A DNA stretch of 64,000 nt from Saturnia japonica (lineage: Eukaryota > Arthropoda > Insecta > Lepidoptera > Saturniidae), in the NCBI GenBank assembly GCA_033032175.1, contig CM065320.1, positions 2,728,001 through 2,792,000 on the forward strand. The letters are read 5' to 3'. Each line of letters opens with the position of its first letter. The stretch's first letter is position 1. Positions 19,554-31,562 of the stretch are shown one piece after another. The position numbers and the translations under genes are program-made. Under the pieces are notes generated by a model, which had not been told where the DNA came from, made no database searches, and was given only the letters and a program-made list of their open reading frames with translations.

Positions 19554-20380
19554 AATAATAAATACGAAAGGACAAGTAGTGGGTATTAAATTGTCATATC
19601 GAATAATATGTTCAGTGAAGAAAATCGCAGTGGCGGCTACGTTTTCGTGGTTAGTGTAATGTTATATTACGTTGCGGTTTGGTTAGTCTATGACTACGAG
19701 GTGGTAAGACGATATCGTCGAGACGTGTCGCCGTCCACGACCGAACCGGTTTTAGTTTCATTCCTATCCTGTTTATTGATATGTTACAAATTGATCTGTT
19801 GACATACAATATGTTTTTATCACGTACATGTTGATACGAACAATAATTTGAGTTTGTTTGATTTTCGCATCAATTTGTTTACAACTAAAGTTGTTCACAA
19901 GAGTTATTTGTTTACGTTTTAAACATACTTCTTTGTTATTTATGCTACAATATCTTGTAGTTCACTGTATTAATAATATTAATTACTTGACCTATTTAAT
20001 AACCTATACATTGAATTGAAACTAAGTTGAATTATTGTATTCTGAACTATTTTGTTATAGAACTAAGATAATGAATGAGTTAATGACAGACACAATTTTA
20101 CTGAGAAGCCTTCTATTAGAAAATGAGACAAAAAAGAAGAAAAAATAAGTAAAATAAAATTTATTTTACAGAATAAGAAAACTGCAATCTTATAGTGAAA
20201 TCAGACAAATAGCGGAATATCTGTAGTGACCAATTCAAATTGTAGGAAAGATTGGGCTCCCGCACGCGCCGTTGGATAGAATCCAATCAGTGAACATAGT
20301 TCTACTGATGCCTATCACTAAACTTTCACATTCAAAGATTTGTTTCTTAAGATTAAATCAAAGGCGAATTACAGTAGCGG
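19554..20380. other. AT-rich region, no gene seen
   Basis: No frame of protein-like content beyond a 64-codon open stretch at 19608-19802 that matches nothing I know. Confidence 0.4.
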
Positions 20381-20650
20381 CGAAAAAGAAATATGGCGAG
20401 TCCGGCCCCGCGTGAGGGCGGGGGTGTCCTGCTGAAATTGCTTTTCAATCCCTCGGACTTTGGACTTGTAAAGAAGTTATTACCTTCCAAGGAGATAGCG
20501 GCGGGTCCGGCGATACGGATATATGTCTTTTTCATATGTAATATTCCTTTTTCGCGTTTTATTAATGGAAAATGTTTCGTGGTACAGTGTGGCGAGCTCT
20601 CGCCACCGATATTAAAAAAGCCGCAGTCGACTTAGTGCGGCTTCTTTTAT
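20381..20650 (+). other. GC-rich segment with an 80-codon ORF and two hairpins
   Basis: An ATG at 20393 (context AAATATGG) opens 80 codons to TAG at 20633-20635. The product begins MASPAPREGGG and has a hydrophobic stretch near residues 46-58; I do not recognise it. The end of the frame overlaps two hairpins, 20589-20606 and 20618-20643. The composition differs clearly from the AT-rich surroundings. Coding status is uncertain. Confidence 0.25.
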
Positions 20651-21784
20651 GAGATTGTCGTAAAGTAGTTTATGTTTCTCGGGGACATGCGTGTATACTT
20701 ATTTATAATACATTATCATTTACTGTGATGTTCTTTTTATTGACTCTTAATTAGAGGTACGCATATAAATTTATCGTTATGCGAGTTTATATCGAATAAT
20801 GATACTGATTGTTATTAAATTTCTCATTATGTTTTACGTACTGTCATCTCATACCTGTGTATAGCTCGTTTGATAATGTTGCCTACTCTAATTAAGTCCA
20901 CTACAGCAATGTTTGGAATTAATTAGTGTATTGTTTAATTGGCATCTCTTGTTATCTGTTTGTTTGGTTTATTTATTCATTAGTGTTGTTTGTGACAGAT
21001 GCTGAAGCAGACGATAATACGATGTATTGTGTTACCCTCGAAGGCTAAAAAAGTTTGTGTTCTCTTTGAATATAATTTTGAATTACAGATTAGAAATTCT
21101 TTTTTAATGAAATAAAAAACAGTACACAACGATACAATGGATGTATATTCCTTATCGTACAAAAACAGTTAATTCTTAGTAAGTGTAAAATTATTTCTGA
21201 AAATTCCCATTGCTTTGCTCGTGTGTTTATTTAGCATGTTCTAAAATAATTATGGTGCAAGTTTTACTATTATAGTATATTGGCATTCTTGTCAGACCAA
21301 TACGATGGGCGACGCAAGTTTTATTGTAATTGCGTTTTTTATTTCAATAAAGAATTTAATTGAATATCACTGGCTAAATTTTAGAATAAGTAGTTTTTTT
21401 TTCAATTCAAATTTATTTATATGATCACTTAAACCTTTTTTGTGTATCCTAATACAGGTAATTATCGTTAATTGATTTATCTGCAGAGTGTATTCGCCTC
21501 GCTGTCAGTACCAGGTAGATGGCAGCATAATGTGGCCGCTACAACATTGGATTGATTACACCTGTCCGTCTCGACTGATAGAATGTTGTGTGCGATTCAA
21601 ATTGAATTACAACTATTATAGGAGCTCGTGTGTTTCATAGGAAACATTGGTTCTGAATATTTAGCAGCCAATTAGGTACGAACGGGTCAGTATTGTGAAT
21701 TGTTGAATTTATCTGTGTTATAATGAATTATTGATGTCCTAATTATATTATTATCATTATCGCCTGTGTCATGGTGAGTGTTCT
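20651..21784. other. AT-rich region, no gene seen
   Basis: 21490-21610 is a less AT-rich, non-repetitive patch that could be a conserved non-coding element. No frame is supported. Confidence 0.4.
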
Positions 21785-22062
21785 GGAGAGGTTGTCAATT
21801 TAATTCCCTCCTCTTCTTTCTACAATAGAGCCACACGCGCTGGGCTTTGTACTCGGAGTTTTACGGAAACCTTCATCTCGGCATGAGCTAAAAAGTTCTC
21901 TATGCCCCCAGTGTGTTCCCTCCTTCTTACGACATCGGGAGTGTCAAGTGTAAGGTAAAGAGATATTAATGCAGACCCGCTAAAGGATTGCTGTTCAGTG
22001 ATCGCCGCTGTCCTTGGATTTTACTGTGCTTACCATCAGGGAGAAGGCCATCTTTTACTATA
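21785..22062 (+). repeat. LINE-3'-end-like debris
   Basis: It ends with CCTTGGATTTTACTGTGC and TTACCATCAGGGAGAAGGCC, close to the TTACCATCAGG motif found at the 3' ends of many lepidopteran LINEs (compare 30822). Diverged, with no coding remnant recognised. Confidence 0.45.
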
Positions 22063-22700
22063 GTCATAATTGTCTATTTATTATAAAAAACAAGCTGTGT
22101 TTTCGGTTACATTAAAGCTGGTACATAATACGAATTTGCCATTTCGAAGCCGATATTTTGCGATTTCTGTAATTAGGGATAACGTAATTAGCGAGCGGAC
22201 TCAAACAACTTTATAGCATATTATTTTGTCACATGGGAATCACATTACAATTAATCTAAATTTTTCACTACATTGCAATTTACATATATTTATTGTTGTT
22301 GTTAAATTATTCTGTTTACAGAGTAAGATAAAATTATCTTACTACATAAAAATCTACAACACCAGATTTGAAATAATATTTAATTTTTTAAGGAAATTGA
22401 TCTAAAACCGTAATACAGCATTTAAGCCAATTAGATCGTAAATCGTGTGAATTTTCAATTTCCTTTTCGGACCGGTTCATGTGATTATGTCCCCCGGTTT
22501 TCCGTTCAATTGACCACGAATGTACCGCCGCTCTATGGACCAAATATTTGCTGAGAATATGAAAATACTGGGCGAAGTCGAGTGTTTGGGCAGCTGCCGT
22601 TTGTTTGTTTTTAGGTTTATACCATGCTTTAGAAAGGTTAGTAGAGACGTTTTTACTAATGTTGTTATAAAAGCTATTTTTATATAGTAGCTCGGGAAAT
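22063..22700. other. Intergenic, no confirmed gene
   Basis: 22388-22810 stays open on the minus strand for 140 codons, but the frame runs into an R3 repeat and its sequence is low-complexity in places. I read it as chance. Confidence 0.45.
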
Positions 22701-23029
22701 TGACTGTACTGTCTCTGATGGTAAACACAGTAAAATTCATAAACAACGGTGTGGTGACCACCGAGAGATCGAAATCCATGGGTGTTCACCACTGTCATGC
22801 CAGCCTGCATAAATAAGTTAAATAACTCTTCACGTTACGCCTGAAGGACTCGATGTTGTAATTATATAATAAACTAGATGTAGATGTAGAATTATTGGAT
22901 GTTACATCGATCGCCTGATCTCAGAATACGACAAAACAAAAGAAATTCGTAGATGATAGTTTTATCACTATGTGTATGGATGCTGGCGATCCCTATCACT
23001 CCGCTATATTATTGCATATACATCGGATG
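22701..23029 (+). repeat. R3 dispersed repeat, copy 1
   Basis: GACTGTACTGTCTCTGATGG, GGTGTGGTGACCACCGAGAG and CATGCCAGCCTGC, then TATGTGTATGG and CCGCTATATTATTGCATATA. The order is shared with 40802-41010 and 43552-43830, and partly with 18740-18845. Confidence 0.6.
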
Positions 23030-23389
23030 TTCTCGGAACGTGATGAATATTACACAAATTATTATACTTGTAATTATATGCCAATATGAATCCAACACAT
23101 TAACCGTCCCAATAAAATTCAAAAATAATTGAAATCATTCCTTATTGAACCGTACCACCTTGCGGGATGATTTAAAAAAAAAATGCCAAACCCCTTATTT
23201 CTTACCAAAAGCATAACATATCCCTAATTTGAGAAATGATGGGTTCTTCATACAAACTTTTCTGTTCTATTTCTTCTCCAAGGTCCAATATATCTATATA
23301 CCAAAATTCATGAAAATTGCTGTTAGCGACGCATAGGTCTAGGCGTGATGATTACTTATGATAAATACTTTGAAGTTACAACATGAATT
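23030..23389. other. AT-rich region, nothing recognised
   Basis: No frame or family match. Confidence 0.4.
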
Positions 23390-23510
23390 TTTTTAGTCGA
23401 CTTCAAAGAAGGAGGCGGTCTCTATATTTTTTATGGAGGTTCGCGCATAACTTCTTTGTTTAATTATATTGATTTCGATCCTCTTTTTTCTTTAACAAAA
23501 TATATCCTAT
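23390..23510 (+). repeat. R5 dispersed repeat, short copy
   Basis: TAGTCGACTTCAAAGAAGGA, TTTTTATGGAGGTT and the following ATAACTTCTTTGTTTA parallel 4150-4230. Confidence 0.55.
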
Positions 23511-26057
23511 AACTTTGCCAGATAACATAGCTTTATAAATAAAAAAAACCATGTAAATAGGATAAGCGCCTCTCGCGTGAAAATAAAATGATCGGACTGA
23601 CAGACATAGAGACGTTGAATTTTATAATATGTATAGATAAACCTTGACGGTATTTGTAGTGAATACGATCTCAGTTATGAACGCACGTAGATATTTCATT
23701 ACTTACTAAGAGAAATTTACCTTTATAAACGCAAGGGTGGGCGAGCATGAACCCCGTAACGGAATACGGGCTGTTAGACTAATTTACGTGGAACATCATC
23801 CTCGTAATTAATCCACTTACAGGAACTCGCGTGCCGCTTTGAAACTAGATGCTCGCGCTCTACATTGAAGTTGCAGAGGTTGCTTGGCCTCTTGCCTTAA
23901 CCCATCTCTTTGTATAAGGTAACTTACACCTAACCATTTGAGAGACTACATAATTCAAACGTCAAACTATTGAACTAGAATCCTTTATTGCATTTCATGT
24001 CGTACACTGGCGAGTGTACACAAGGTATTTCCTTCTAACAAAATAATGGTATTTATAAAAACAAACAAAAACACTTCCGAACAAAGTATTCCGAGGATTT
24101 TATTTATTGTCAGCATAAATATAAGTATGTATTTATATGTAAAAATTGGATAGTGAAAATAAACTACAAATTAAATAAAATAAATTAACTGTTAGAATGT
24201 ACGGGTAATCAATCTTAATTTAAGAGTAAAATGAGTTAAAGGAACTAATCCTGATTGTTAAATATAAATATTATCTACAGGTAATTATTTCCAAAGAATA
24301 CGCATTAGCTTGGCCCTTTACATGAGAAGAGATGCAAGATAAAATGTTATAAGTACTTTTAGTAACTTGGAATACACCTCTTGGCCATACTTTGAGGAAA
24401 TATGGATTTTGTTCCTAAACACTATGCCACGATGATTCACTTAATGTAGTAATATTTATCTTATTTGTTTTATAAATATTAGTCAATTAAAAATGATTCA
24501 CTGGATGCCTACGTCACATTATTATTAAAACTTAATTCTCTCTCTGTTCGTTCTCATTGTAAATATTTGAAAATCATTCTACAATTTTTATGGTAAGTCC
24601 TTTGTATCGTTTGAATTTCAACTTTAATATTAACGTACTTGAGTTTAAAATGTTGGTCTCAGTTATCAACAGCCCCATTTGAGCCGTAAAATGTCAATAG
24701 TGCAATAGAAGTGTCGCACAATGAGCCATTGTGTGAATCATTCCAACTAAAAATAAGCGTTTAATTAAAAACATACTGAGTCGACGACCATTTTGTGTGT
24801 ACATAGTATAGTATGAAGTAACACAGGCTTTTAATATAAATGTGACATTTTTTTGTTGATTCAAAAATATCATTAGATTATGTCTTTATTTAAATTGTTG
24901 TATTCATTGTATTGTTGATTGCAATATAATATATTTTTACTTGATATGACAAGACCATTTCACTCCATATGCAAATATGTGAAAGCGTCCAGTAAATCCA
25001 GTTAACTGGATTTAATACCTATAATGATTAATTACAAAACCCTTTAACGGGGTTTTCGCCTTAGTATGGTGATAGTCATCCAGTTCTTCATGAGTAAGTA
25101 TCCTATCGAGCTGCATACAATTTTTTAATGAATAAACATAACTTGTCTTAAATAATATAAGCTCGTCGAGACCGCTCCAATCTAGTAGGATAAGAAGAAA
25201 ATGTTTTTCTATTTAATACTTTAAAGAGAAAGTCTGTAAACGCCTAAATATAATAATATTTAATTTTTAACAGTTTTAGTAAATAATCATTACATGCAAA
25301 TGATTAAGATACAGTATTTATATTTAACATTCTTCATAACCTCCATTTACCATAAAAATTTCGTAATTTTCGTTTCGTATACAGATATTTAAAAAAAAAA
25401 AAATCGGTTGTCTGTAAAGTCGGTTTACTGACGATAGTTGAACGTGACAACGTCATAAGAAAATATTGATGGAATAGTATCATTTTTCAAAAGAAAATTT
25501 TAATTTTATTTATAGTTTTGTCAATTATAGCATAACCTACAATCGCTTCACTAGCGGACCGATGCTATTTATTTTAATGATGAAAGCACGAATATTCGAC
25601 AATATATCACTGACCATATATTTAATATCGAAAGAATCATTACCTTTATCGTCGCAATTATCGTTGCTATAAACAATTGACACCACATTCACTTTTCACT
25701 GCACTTCATACTTGACGAAAACATGTAAATGTATTATTGTATAGCAGCTGTCCACGCGGACGCATCGCTCACTCAAGTAGGAGATAGACAGATGTCGAAC
25801 GCTGCCGAACGCGGAGGCCGATTGTGCCCCTTTGTCGCTCGTTCCGCGCTCTCGCTTGCCCTTCAAGCCTTAAATGGAACGCCTCAGAGCGAGGTAACGC
25901 CGCATGAGTCATGTTTTTTCGTGCGTGCAGCCGGCTCCATCGAATTATAAGACTTTGTCACCTTAAAATAACGCAGGTTTATAATTTTATCTTAATTACA
26001 TTAATTGTATCCTTACTGGAAACTCCACTATGCTACTCTTAAAAATAAAACACAAAA
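23511..26057. other. Intergenic, no gene; palindrome and GC island
   Basis: 23690-23890 is a less AT-rich unique patch. 24993-25014 is a perfect 22-bp palindrome, with a 7-bp stem hairpin at 25036-25056. 25740-25940 is a GC-rich island with one 73-codon open stretch. Confidence 0.5.
24993..25014. repeat. Perfect 22-bp palindrome
   Basis: The half-site TAAATCCAGTT is followed at once by its reverse complement AACTGGATTTA. The centre is GTTAAC. TCCAGT also precedes it at 24988-24993. Confidence 0.7.
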
Positions 26058-26295
26058 GATTGTTTATTTGTGTGTTTGAACATGCGAATCTCAAGAACTA
26101 TCAGTTAGATGTGAAAAAATATTTATTGTATTTATTAAATATTTATCGAGGAAAGTTATAGTCTACCTAACATCACGCTACAACCCTAATGAGCGAAGCA
26201 GTGACCATAAACGTCAACCAATCTGGCAATCTGTATGCAATTAGTTATCATATGTATAAAAACAATTTAATGCTGGTAAATCCGAGAGGAAAAGT
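26058..26295 (+). repeat. R1 dispersed repeat, diverged copy
   Basis: CGAATCTCAAGAACTATCAG, TTTATCGAGGAAAGTTATAG, CATCACGCTA and CGTCAACCAATCTGGCAA follow R1 order. The GC-rich 3' part is degraded. Confidence 0.6.
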
Positions 26296-28407
26296 AGTAA
26301 ATAAATAGGGCGATCTAAGTCGATGAATATGATGTAGTTGTACGGAGTTACTTTACTGCTTCTCGATGCGCTTCGAATATAAGATCGAATCGTTGTGGGG
26401 ACGCTATGAATATGCACTGATTGTGTTTATTCATCTTTATCAAGAGGACTATTCAAAATTAAGGGAATGCCTTCAGTGACGAATTTCGAACGTTTTCATT
26501 TTGCAACAGCGACGGAATTTGTTTGCTTTGAACAAATGATCACTACAATAGTTTAAAGAAACACACTTCTTAACATTTTAAATACGTAATTTTCTATGGA
26601 ATTCATTAAATAATGTAGATAAATATGAGGCCTTATCAATTTATAATACACTAGCAACCGCTCCGGCTTCACACGGGTGCAATTTAATGAAGGAAAGGAA
26701 TGGGAAATGTGATATTGAAATTTTGGTTTGCAGCGTTTTTGTCTACGAATGTCACACTGCCATCCATTATCAACTTTTCATTGTCATTGTCGACTTCAAA
26801 ACTAAATTAGAGACATTTTTCTCTTTTTTTAAAATTCCCTTTAAAAATATTGAGAAGGGTGTAGAGTAGTAAAAATTTGGGGTTGTATGTAAAATAAAAA
26901 AAGTTTTAGTTCTTAACATCTTATCGGGATCTTATCCTATCTCTCAAGCTGGAACCAATTATATACATTAACACAATTTTATTGAAATCGGTTTGGGAGC
27001 TTCGGAGACTAGCGTAAACAAACATCATGACACGAGGTTTTTATAATTTAAGATTGAAGAAAAGTTTCTGGTTTAGACGATGCTCCTGATAATAATTATT
27101 ATTCTATACGTTACATTATAATTATCTACCTGTTTAATTTAGATTACTTTCCAGGTCTGTTCTATACTTGTATACAAGTATGATTAGATGTGATTTGAAA
27201 TTTTGAATTTGTGATATTAACTATTTACTGGTTATTATTTCTTCTGTTTAATTCATGAGAACCGTACTCATCCAAAACTCTACCAACATCACGTACATAG
27301 AACACTTTTCTTTGTTGTTGTAATTCTGAAGCATAACTCTATACTAAAGACCACTAATATTATATAATATGCCATATATTATGCCAATATTATGCTCAAA
27401 TAACAAGTTTCTGAATTAAAATAAAACCGCTACACACTACAGTTCAATATCGTACCACATTATTATATGAAAGCGTATTATTTTACATTACAAGGAATAT
27501 TTTGGTTAAATTGACATTATTCCAAAAATTATCTGAATATTATTAATAATTTATTCCTGTCAACTTACATGTTATTAATTATTTTCATATTAGGTACAAA
27601 TCTATACAAAAATATAAAAACTAGTATGTAGGCAATTTAATCTTTAATTTCACCATCAAATGCCGCTTGTTATCGTTTGATTACCATGGAATATTGTGCG
27701 CATATATTTACTATTGTTAAATTGTTGCTTATAAATACATATTTACATAAAATATGTCTCGTATTGTTATATTATTTACGTGTATAATTTATTGTAATTA
27801 TAACAAAGCGAAAATTGTAAATAATTGGCATGACTAATTTAGTTATGGCGTTGGTATGCATTCGAACAAGTACGCATCAATTTAATCGAATGATCGTCAA
27901 TGATCCAATATCGAATGCAAATTGTACTTTAATTATAATTAAGCGATCAATAGAATGCTGATGCTTGTTAAAGCTATGGATACTTGAGCAATTTGCCCAT
28001 ATATGATTAAATCTATTAAAATTCCCATATATTCGTTTTAGAAATATATGTATTAATAGTAGTAAACCGCGGCTCCGCATGAGATTATTACGCAATAAGT
28101 TTATTTTATTTTATTTTAACTAGCTGTACCCGCGGTTTCTCAGGCATATAATTTAAAAGAAATCACAGATTGATGATTTGTAATAATTTCATTAAATACA
28201 ATGTTTTTATCGGGCGGCCAGGGTTATGCGTCATATCGCACGCCTAGAATTAAACTTGATTAGAGAGATGACTTGAGATTGAATTATTTTGATTTTCCAT
28301 TATCTCTCAAATTATGCGTCAAAGGCCAAAGTTTAAGTTCATAAAATTGTCTTTATGATGAAGCAACTTTCGTTCGTAAGGATTAATACTCCATGCCTAA
28401 AAATAAT
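26296..28407. other. AT-rich region with weak repeat traces
   Basis: 26930-27040 has ATTGAAATCGGTTTGGGAGC in a context typical of lepidopteran repeat tails. 28119-28140 has AACTAGCTGTACCCGCGG, a repeat-end motif. No gene. Confidence 0.45.
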
Positions 28408-28730
28408 GTCCTTTTTTTATGAAAAAAAGGGAGCAAACAGACAGGTGGCGCACCTGATAAAAAGTGATCACCGTCGCCCACAAGCATCCGCAAGACCAGA
28501 GGGTTCGCAGTTGCGTTGCCGGCCTTTTAGGAAAAATAAGCTCTCTTCTTGAAGGTCACCAGATCATAACGGCTCGGAAAGACCTCAAGCGACAGCTGGT
28601 TCCACAGAGTGGTTGTGCGAGGCAGAAAGTGCCTTAAGGAATGCACTATTGTGGAACGCTGTGGTGTGGATGGAATTTACGATTCTGACGCGATGTCCGA
28701 TTGTGAAATGTTCATGTTTATGTTTAAGAG
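28408..28730 (-). mobile_element. LINE 3' end (ORF2 C-terminus remnant, CR1/jockey-like)
   Basis: On the minus strand a frame of about 50 codons ends LVTFKKRAYFS then stop, with TLWNQLSLEVFPSRYD before it. This is the C-terminal signature of lepidopteran non-LTR ORF2 proteins, where FKKRAY is usually followed by FLKGRQR. Here a stop cuts that run, although the bases for KAGNAT-like text in the same frame remain. The 3' region contains the ATCAGGTGCGCC motif. It is 5'-truncated and dead. Family assignment is from recall. Confidence 0.65.
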
Positions 28731-28927
28731 ATAGATATATGGTATCAAGAACTTTTTTTATATACTAAGGACTAATATTTTTGTAGAACATTATATTTAC
28801 ATATCACTAACCGTTACGGCAGCGCTTGCGGATAAAGCAGTTCGGTAACGCTTTCACTTCCGACTTAATTAACAAAAATCAATATATAAGGCTAACTGAG
28901 AGGTGTATCTTAATGTAAGATAGCTTA
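28731..28927. other. Short spacer
   Basis: No feature recognised. Confidence 0.3.
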
Positions 28928-28929
28928 TA

Positions 28930-29243
28930 CAGTGTAAACTCTTTATAGCGATACGCCATTCTCTATTACGAAGAAATGTGTAGGAAGACGATTCCACCAC
29001 ATCTAGATATGAATAGAATACATAAAATAATAAAAAACAAGTACTGGAATAGCAAAAAACGTCAGACAAAGTTATCAGACTATATGTGTAAACAATAATT
29101 TATTAGCATTTATTATCTAAGACATACATATTAAAAATTCTTGTTAATTTGGTTGTTTTTTTGTTCACCCCATATAACGATAACTCTCTATAACGATAAA
29201 AAATGCTCAGTCCCTTGAGTTTCGTTATAAAGAGTTTACACTG
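28930..29243. mobile_element. Tigger/pogo-like MITE, 314 bp, TA duplication
   Basis: The left end is CAGTGTAAACTCTTTATAGCG and the reversed right end CAGTGTAAACTCTTTATAACG, one difference in 21. TA lies at 28928-28929 and 29244-29245. The CAGTG start and ATAACGATA repeats inside resemble pogo/Tigger ends. No transposase frame. Confidence 0.8.
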
Positions 29244-29267
29244 TACTATTCCTCGTGAACTTGGCTA

Positions 29268-29350
29268 TAATATAGAAAAATAATTTTTCGAATCCAGTAG
29301 TTCCAGAGATTAGCTTGTTAAAACAAAGAAAAAATTTCTAACTGCTTTAT
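29268..29350 (-). repeat. R1 dispersed repeat, 5' end fragment
   Basis: AATTTTTCGAATCCAGTAG and TTCCAGAGATTAGC are the reversed R1 head. Confidence 0.6.
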
Positions 29351-29885
29351 TATATTAAAAGTGTAGATAGATAATACAAAGCATAAAATGACAAATTAAG
29401 ATACCGTTAAAAACTCTAATATGTAGTAAGTAGTAGTAGTAGTGTTTTGACGTTCATATGTGCTTTCTTAGGACCTAAATTGAATAAAGATTTTTTTGAT
29501 TTTGATTTTTGAATTTAGATATCGAAATTATTACAATGATGATTGGAAGTAGGTACGTACTTTAAAGTCTAATATTTGTCTTGAAAACAGTGCAATTAAT
29601 TACACAAATCTATTTTTTCATGTAACTGTACTTTTTTTTGTGATTACTTACGCGAGTGTAAATTTCCAGACGTAGTTTTGACGGGAGTTACATACACAAG
29701 TAATAATCAATAGCTGTCACATTCCGCCGCATGACTGAAACAGTCAGTTGCATTACTGACTGATTAACCGTGTCTATGGCCAGGCATGCTATGCACTCAA
29801 TTAATCAGTCACGGATTAACCTGCATAGTCAGCCCTGGGAGGAACGATTCGTTTAATGTTAAATATTCCCTTTGTCTAAACCAAA
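29351..29885. other. Intergenic with a TGACTGA-rich hairpin patch
   Basis: 29729-29832 has repeated TGACTGA/TCAGTCA motifs. TGACTGATTAA (29757-29767) pairs with TTAATCAGTCA (29801-29811). No frame. Confidence 0.45.
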
Positions 29886-30067
29886 CGGCCCCTTTATTAC
29901 GTATTTCGCAATAACAAAAATCGCTGAATATTTGCTTAGAAATCACAAATTCGTATTATGTAACACCTATAATGTACCAAACACAATCTGATTTTGCAAT
30001 TTTAAAGAAAATATTTAGTGATTTCTGCCATCGCTTTGCTATTGTGAAATACGTAATAAGGGGGCGG
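29886..30067. mobile_element. 182-bp MITE with ~33-bp inverted ends
   Basis: The left end CGGCCCCTTTATTACGTATT and the reversed right end CCGCCCCCTTATTACGTATT match at 29 of the first 33 positions. No clear target duplication is visible, so the superfamily is undecided. No frame. Confidence 0.7.
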
Positions 30068-30640
30068 ATCTTCAATGTCAAAATTATGTCATAAAAATTA
30101 AATTGACCTTGTCAATGCATTATATTTGACCTTTCGTGTTCTTTCAGGGGAGTTACATTTCTTTCAGTTTTAATACTAGAAATAGACACTAAGTTTTTTA
30201 GGTTTTTTAGGTAACAGTGTTAGGTTTTATAATAAGATCCCTAAGCAAATTACTGATTTGCAAGACAATGAGTTCAAGGAATATATTAAGTGAGTTTTAC
30301 TGTGAAAAGATTATTATAGGGTGGATCATCATTAACTATGTGAATCATAGTGATGAATAAAAGTGATTGCTTCTCTGTGCATGCACAACATTTTTACAAT
30401 GGTTAATGTTATTGTTTATATATATTATTGTATATATAAATACTATTATTATAAAGTTCAAAGAAAAGGTAAACCCGATCGAGTTTGTTGTTGGTTTTGC
30501 TCGATGACTGGGATATTTTCTGAACATGTAGTAGTGTTTCAACGTTATTATGTGTCTTCTTAGGGCCTAAATTGAATTAGGATTGTTTTTGAAGTAACAT
30601 CTTGTTTTAGACATCATATGATATAAATTTTTGTGGTGAT
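30068..30640. other. AT-rich region, no gene
   Basis: Nothing recognised. Both strands have a ~65-codon open stretch at 30345-30563 with low-complexity content. Confidence 0.4.
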
Positions 30641-30870
30641 TTCAAGGCCGCGCGCCCGACCCGACAGAAGATTGCAGCATTCGCAGCTAAAAAACCTTGT
30701 GTTGTGTTTCTGTGGTAAGTAGGGTTTCCAGAGCTCCTTGGGGAAGAGGGGTTCTAGGTCGGCAACGCGCTAGTGATACCTATGGTGTTACCAGCGTTAA
30801 TAGGCTGCGGTAGCCGCTTACCATCAGGCGAGCCGAATAATTGTTTACCACCTTGGTAGCCTAAAAAAGG
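30641..30870 (+). mobile_element. LINE-like 3' end
   Basis: GGTCGGCAACGCGC, then GGCTGCGGTAGCCGCTTACC and ATCAGGCGAGCCG, ending CCTAAAAAAGG. This string of motifs is typical of 3' ends of lepidopteran non-LTR elements. No ORF2 remnant is readable. Confidence 0.55.
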
Positions 30871-31264
30871 AATGCTTAACTAAATGCTACTACATGTTCT
30901 TCATAGTGTTACTATTCACCAATATCTAAGGTTTAACTATTATATTCGGTTTCAGATGGCCGAACAAGCCGCTTGCTATTATAAATTACCGTCTGCAAAT
31001 TTCATGTTGTTTTGTTGAAATGTTACCAATCGAAGACCGAATCTATAATTTCCGTGGTTTTACTGTAACTGATAGATCGATTAAAGCATAAAAGAAAGTG
31101 GATGCGTGCTGTGTACTTAAGGACTTAATGTATGCACGTTATAAGTTATACATTTATGAATTCTCACGCTCGATGATATATGACGCCATAACATCGACCA
31201 TGACTATCTTTACCACAGTAAAACAGGAGGTTTAGTAAGCCACTTCATAGTGTAGAGGTAGACT
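30871..31264. other. AT-rich spacer, nothing recognised
   Basis: No frame or repeat match. Confidence 0.4.
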
Positions 31265-31562
31265 TTTCGTTGCTCAGTTGGTAGCGCGTACGGAATCCGC
31301 GTCGATCGACGTGAGTTCGAATTCCTTCAATGAGCCTGAGCAAGGAAAACATGAGTGAAGGAAAACATCGTGATGAAACCATATCATGGTGGCAGGACTT
31401 TTACTAATGCCCGCCTGGCTAGTTACCACACTCAAGTTGAAAATCTGTCGCCAAACACCTATAAGTGTGTTCTGGCAGCTACACTTGAGAGCCAATCTTG
31501 GGACACATCGTCGCTTAAGATCACGAGAGATTGTGGCTGTAACGCTAAACCTAAAATTTAAA
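31265..31562 (+). mobile_element. SINE-b, copy with tRNA-like head
   Basis: The head TTGCTCAGTTGGTAGCGCG is A-box-like and GAGTTCGAATTCC B-box-like. The body has GGAAAACATCGTGATGAAAC, GTTGAAAATCTGTCGCC and CACATCGTCGCTTAAG and ends in an A-rich tail. This is the best-preserved 5' half of the family here. Confidence 0.75.

Noticed and set aside
22388..22810. 140-codon minus-strand ORF
   Set aside because: It runs into an R3 repeat, has an overlapping second frame on the same strand, and shows no domain; most likely chance.
31265..31335. tRNA gene
   Set aside because: A- and B-box-like motifs are present but no full cloverleaf, and the same sequence continues into the SINE-b body; it is a SINE head.
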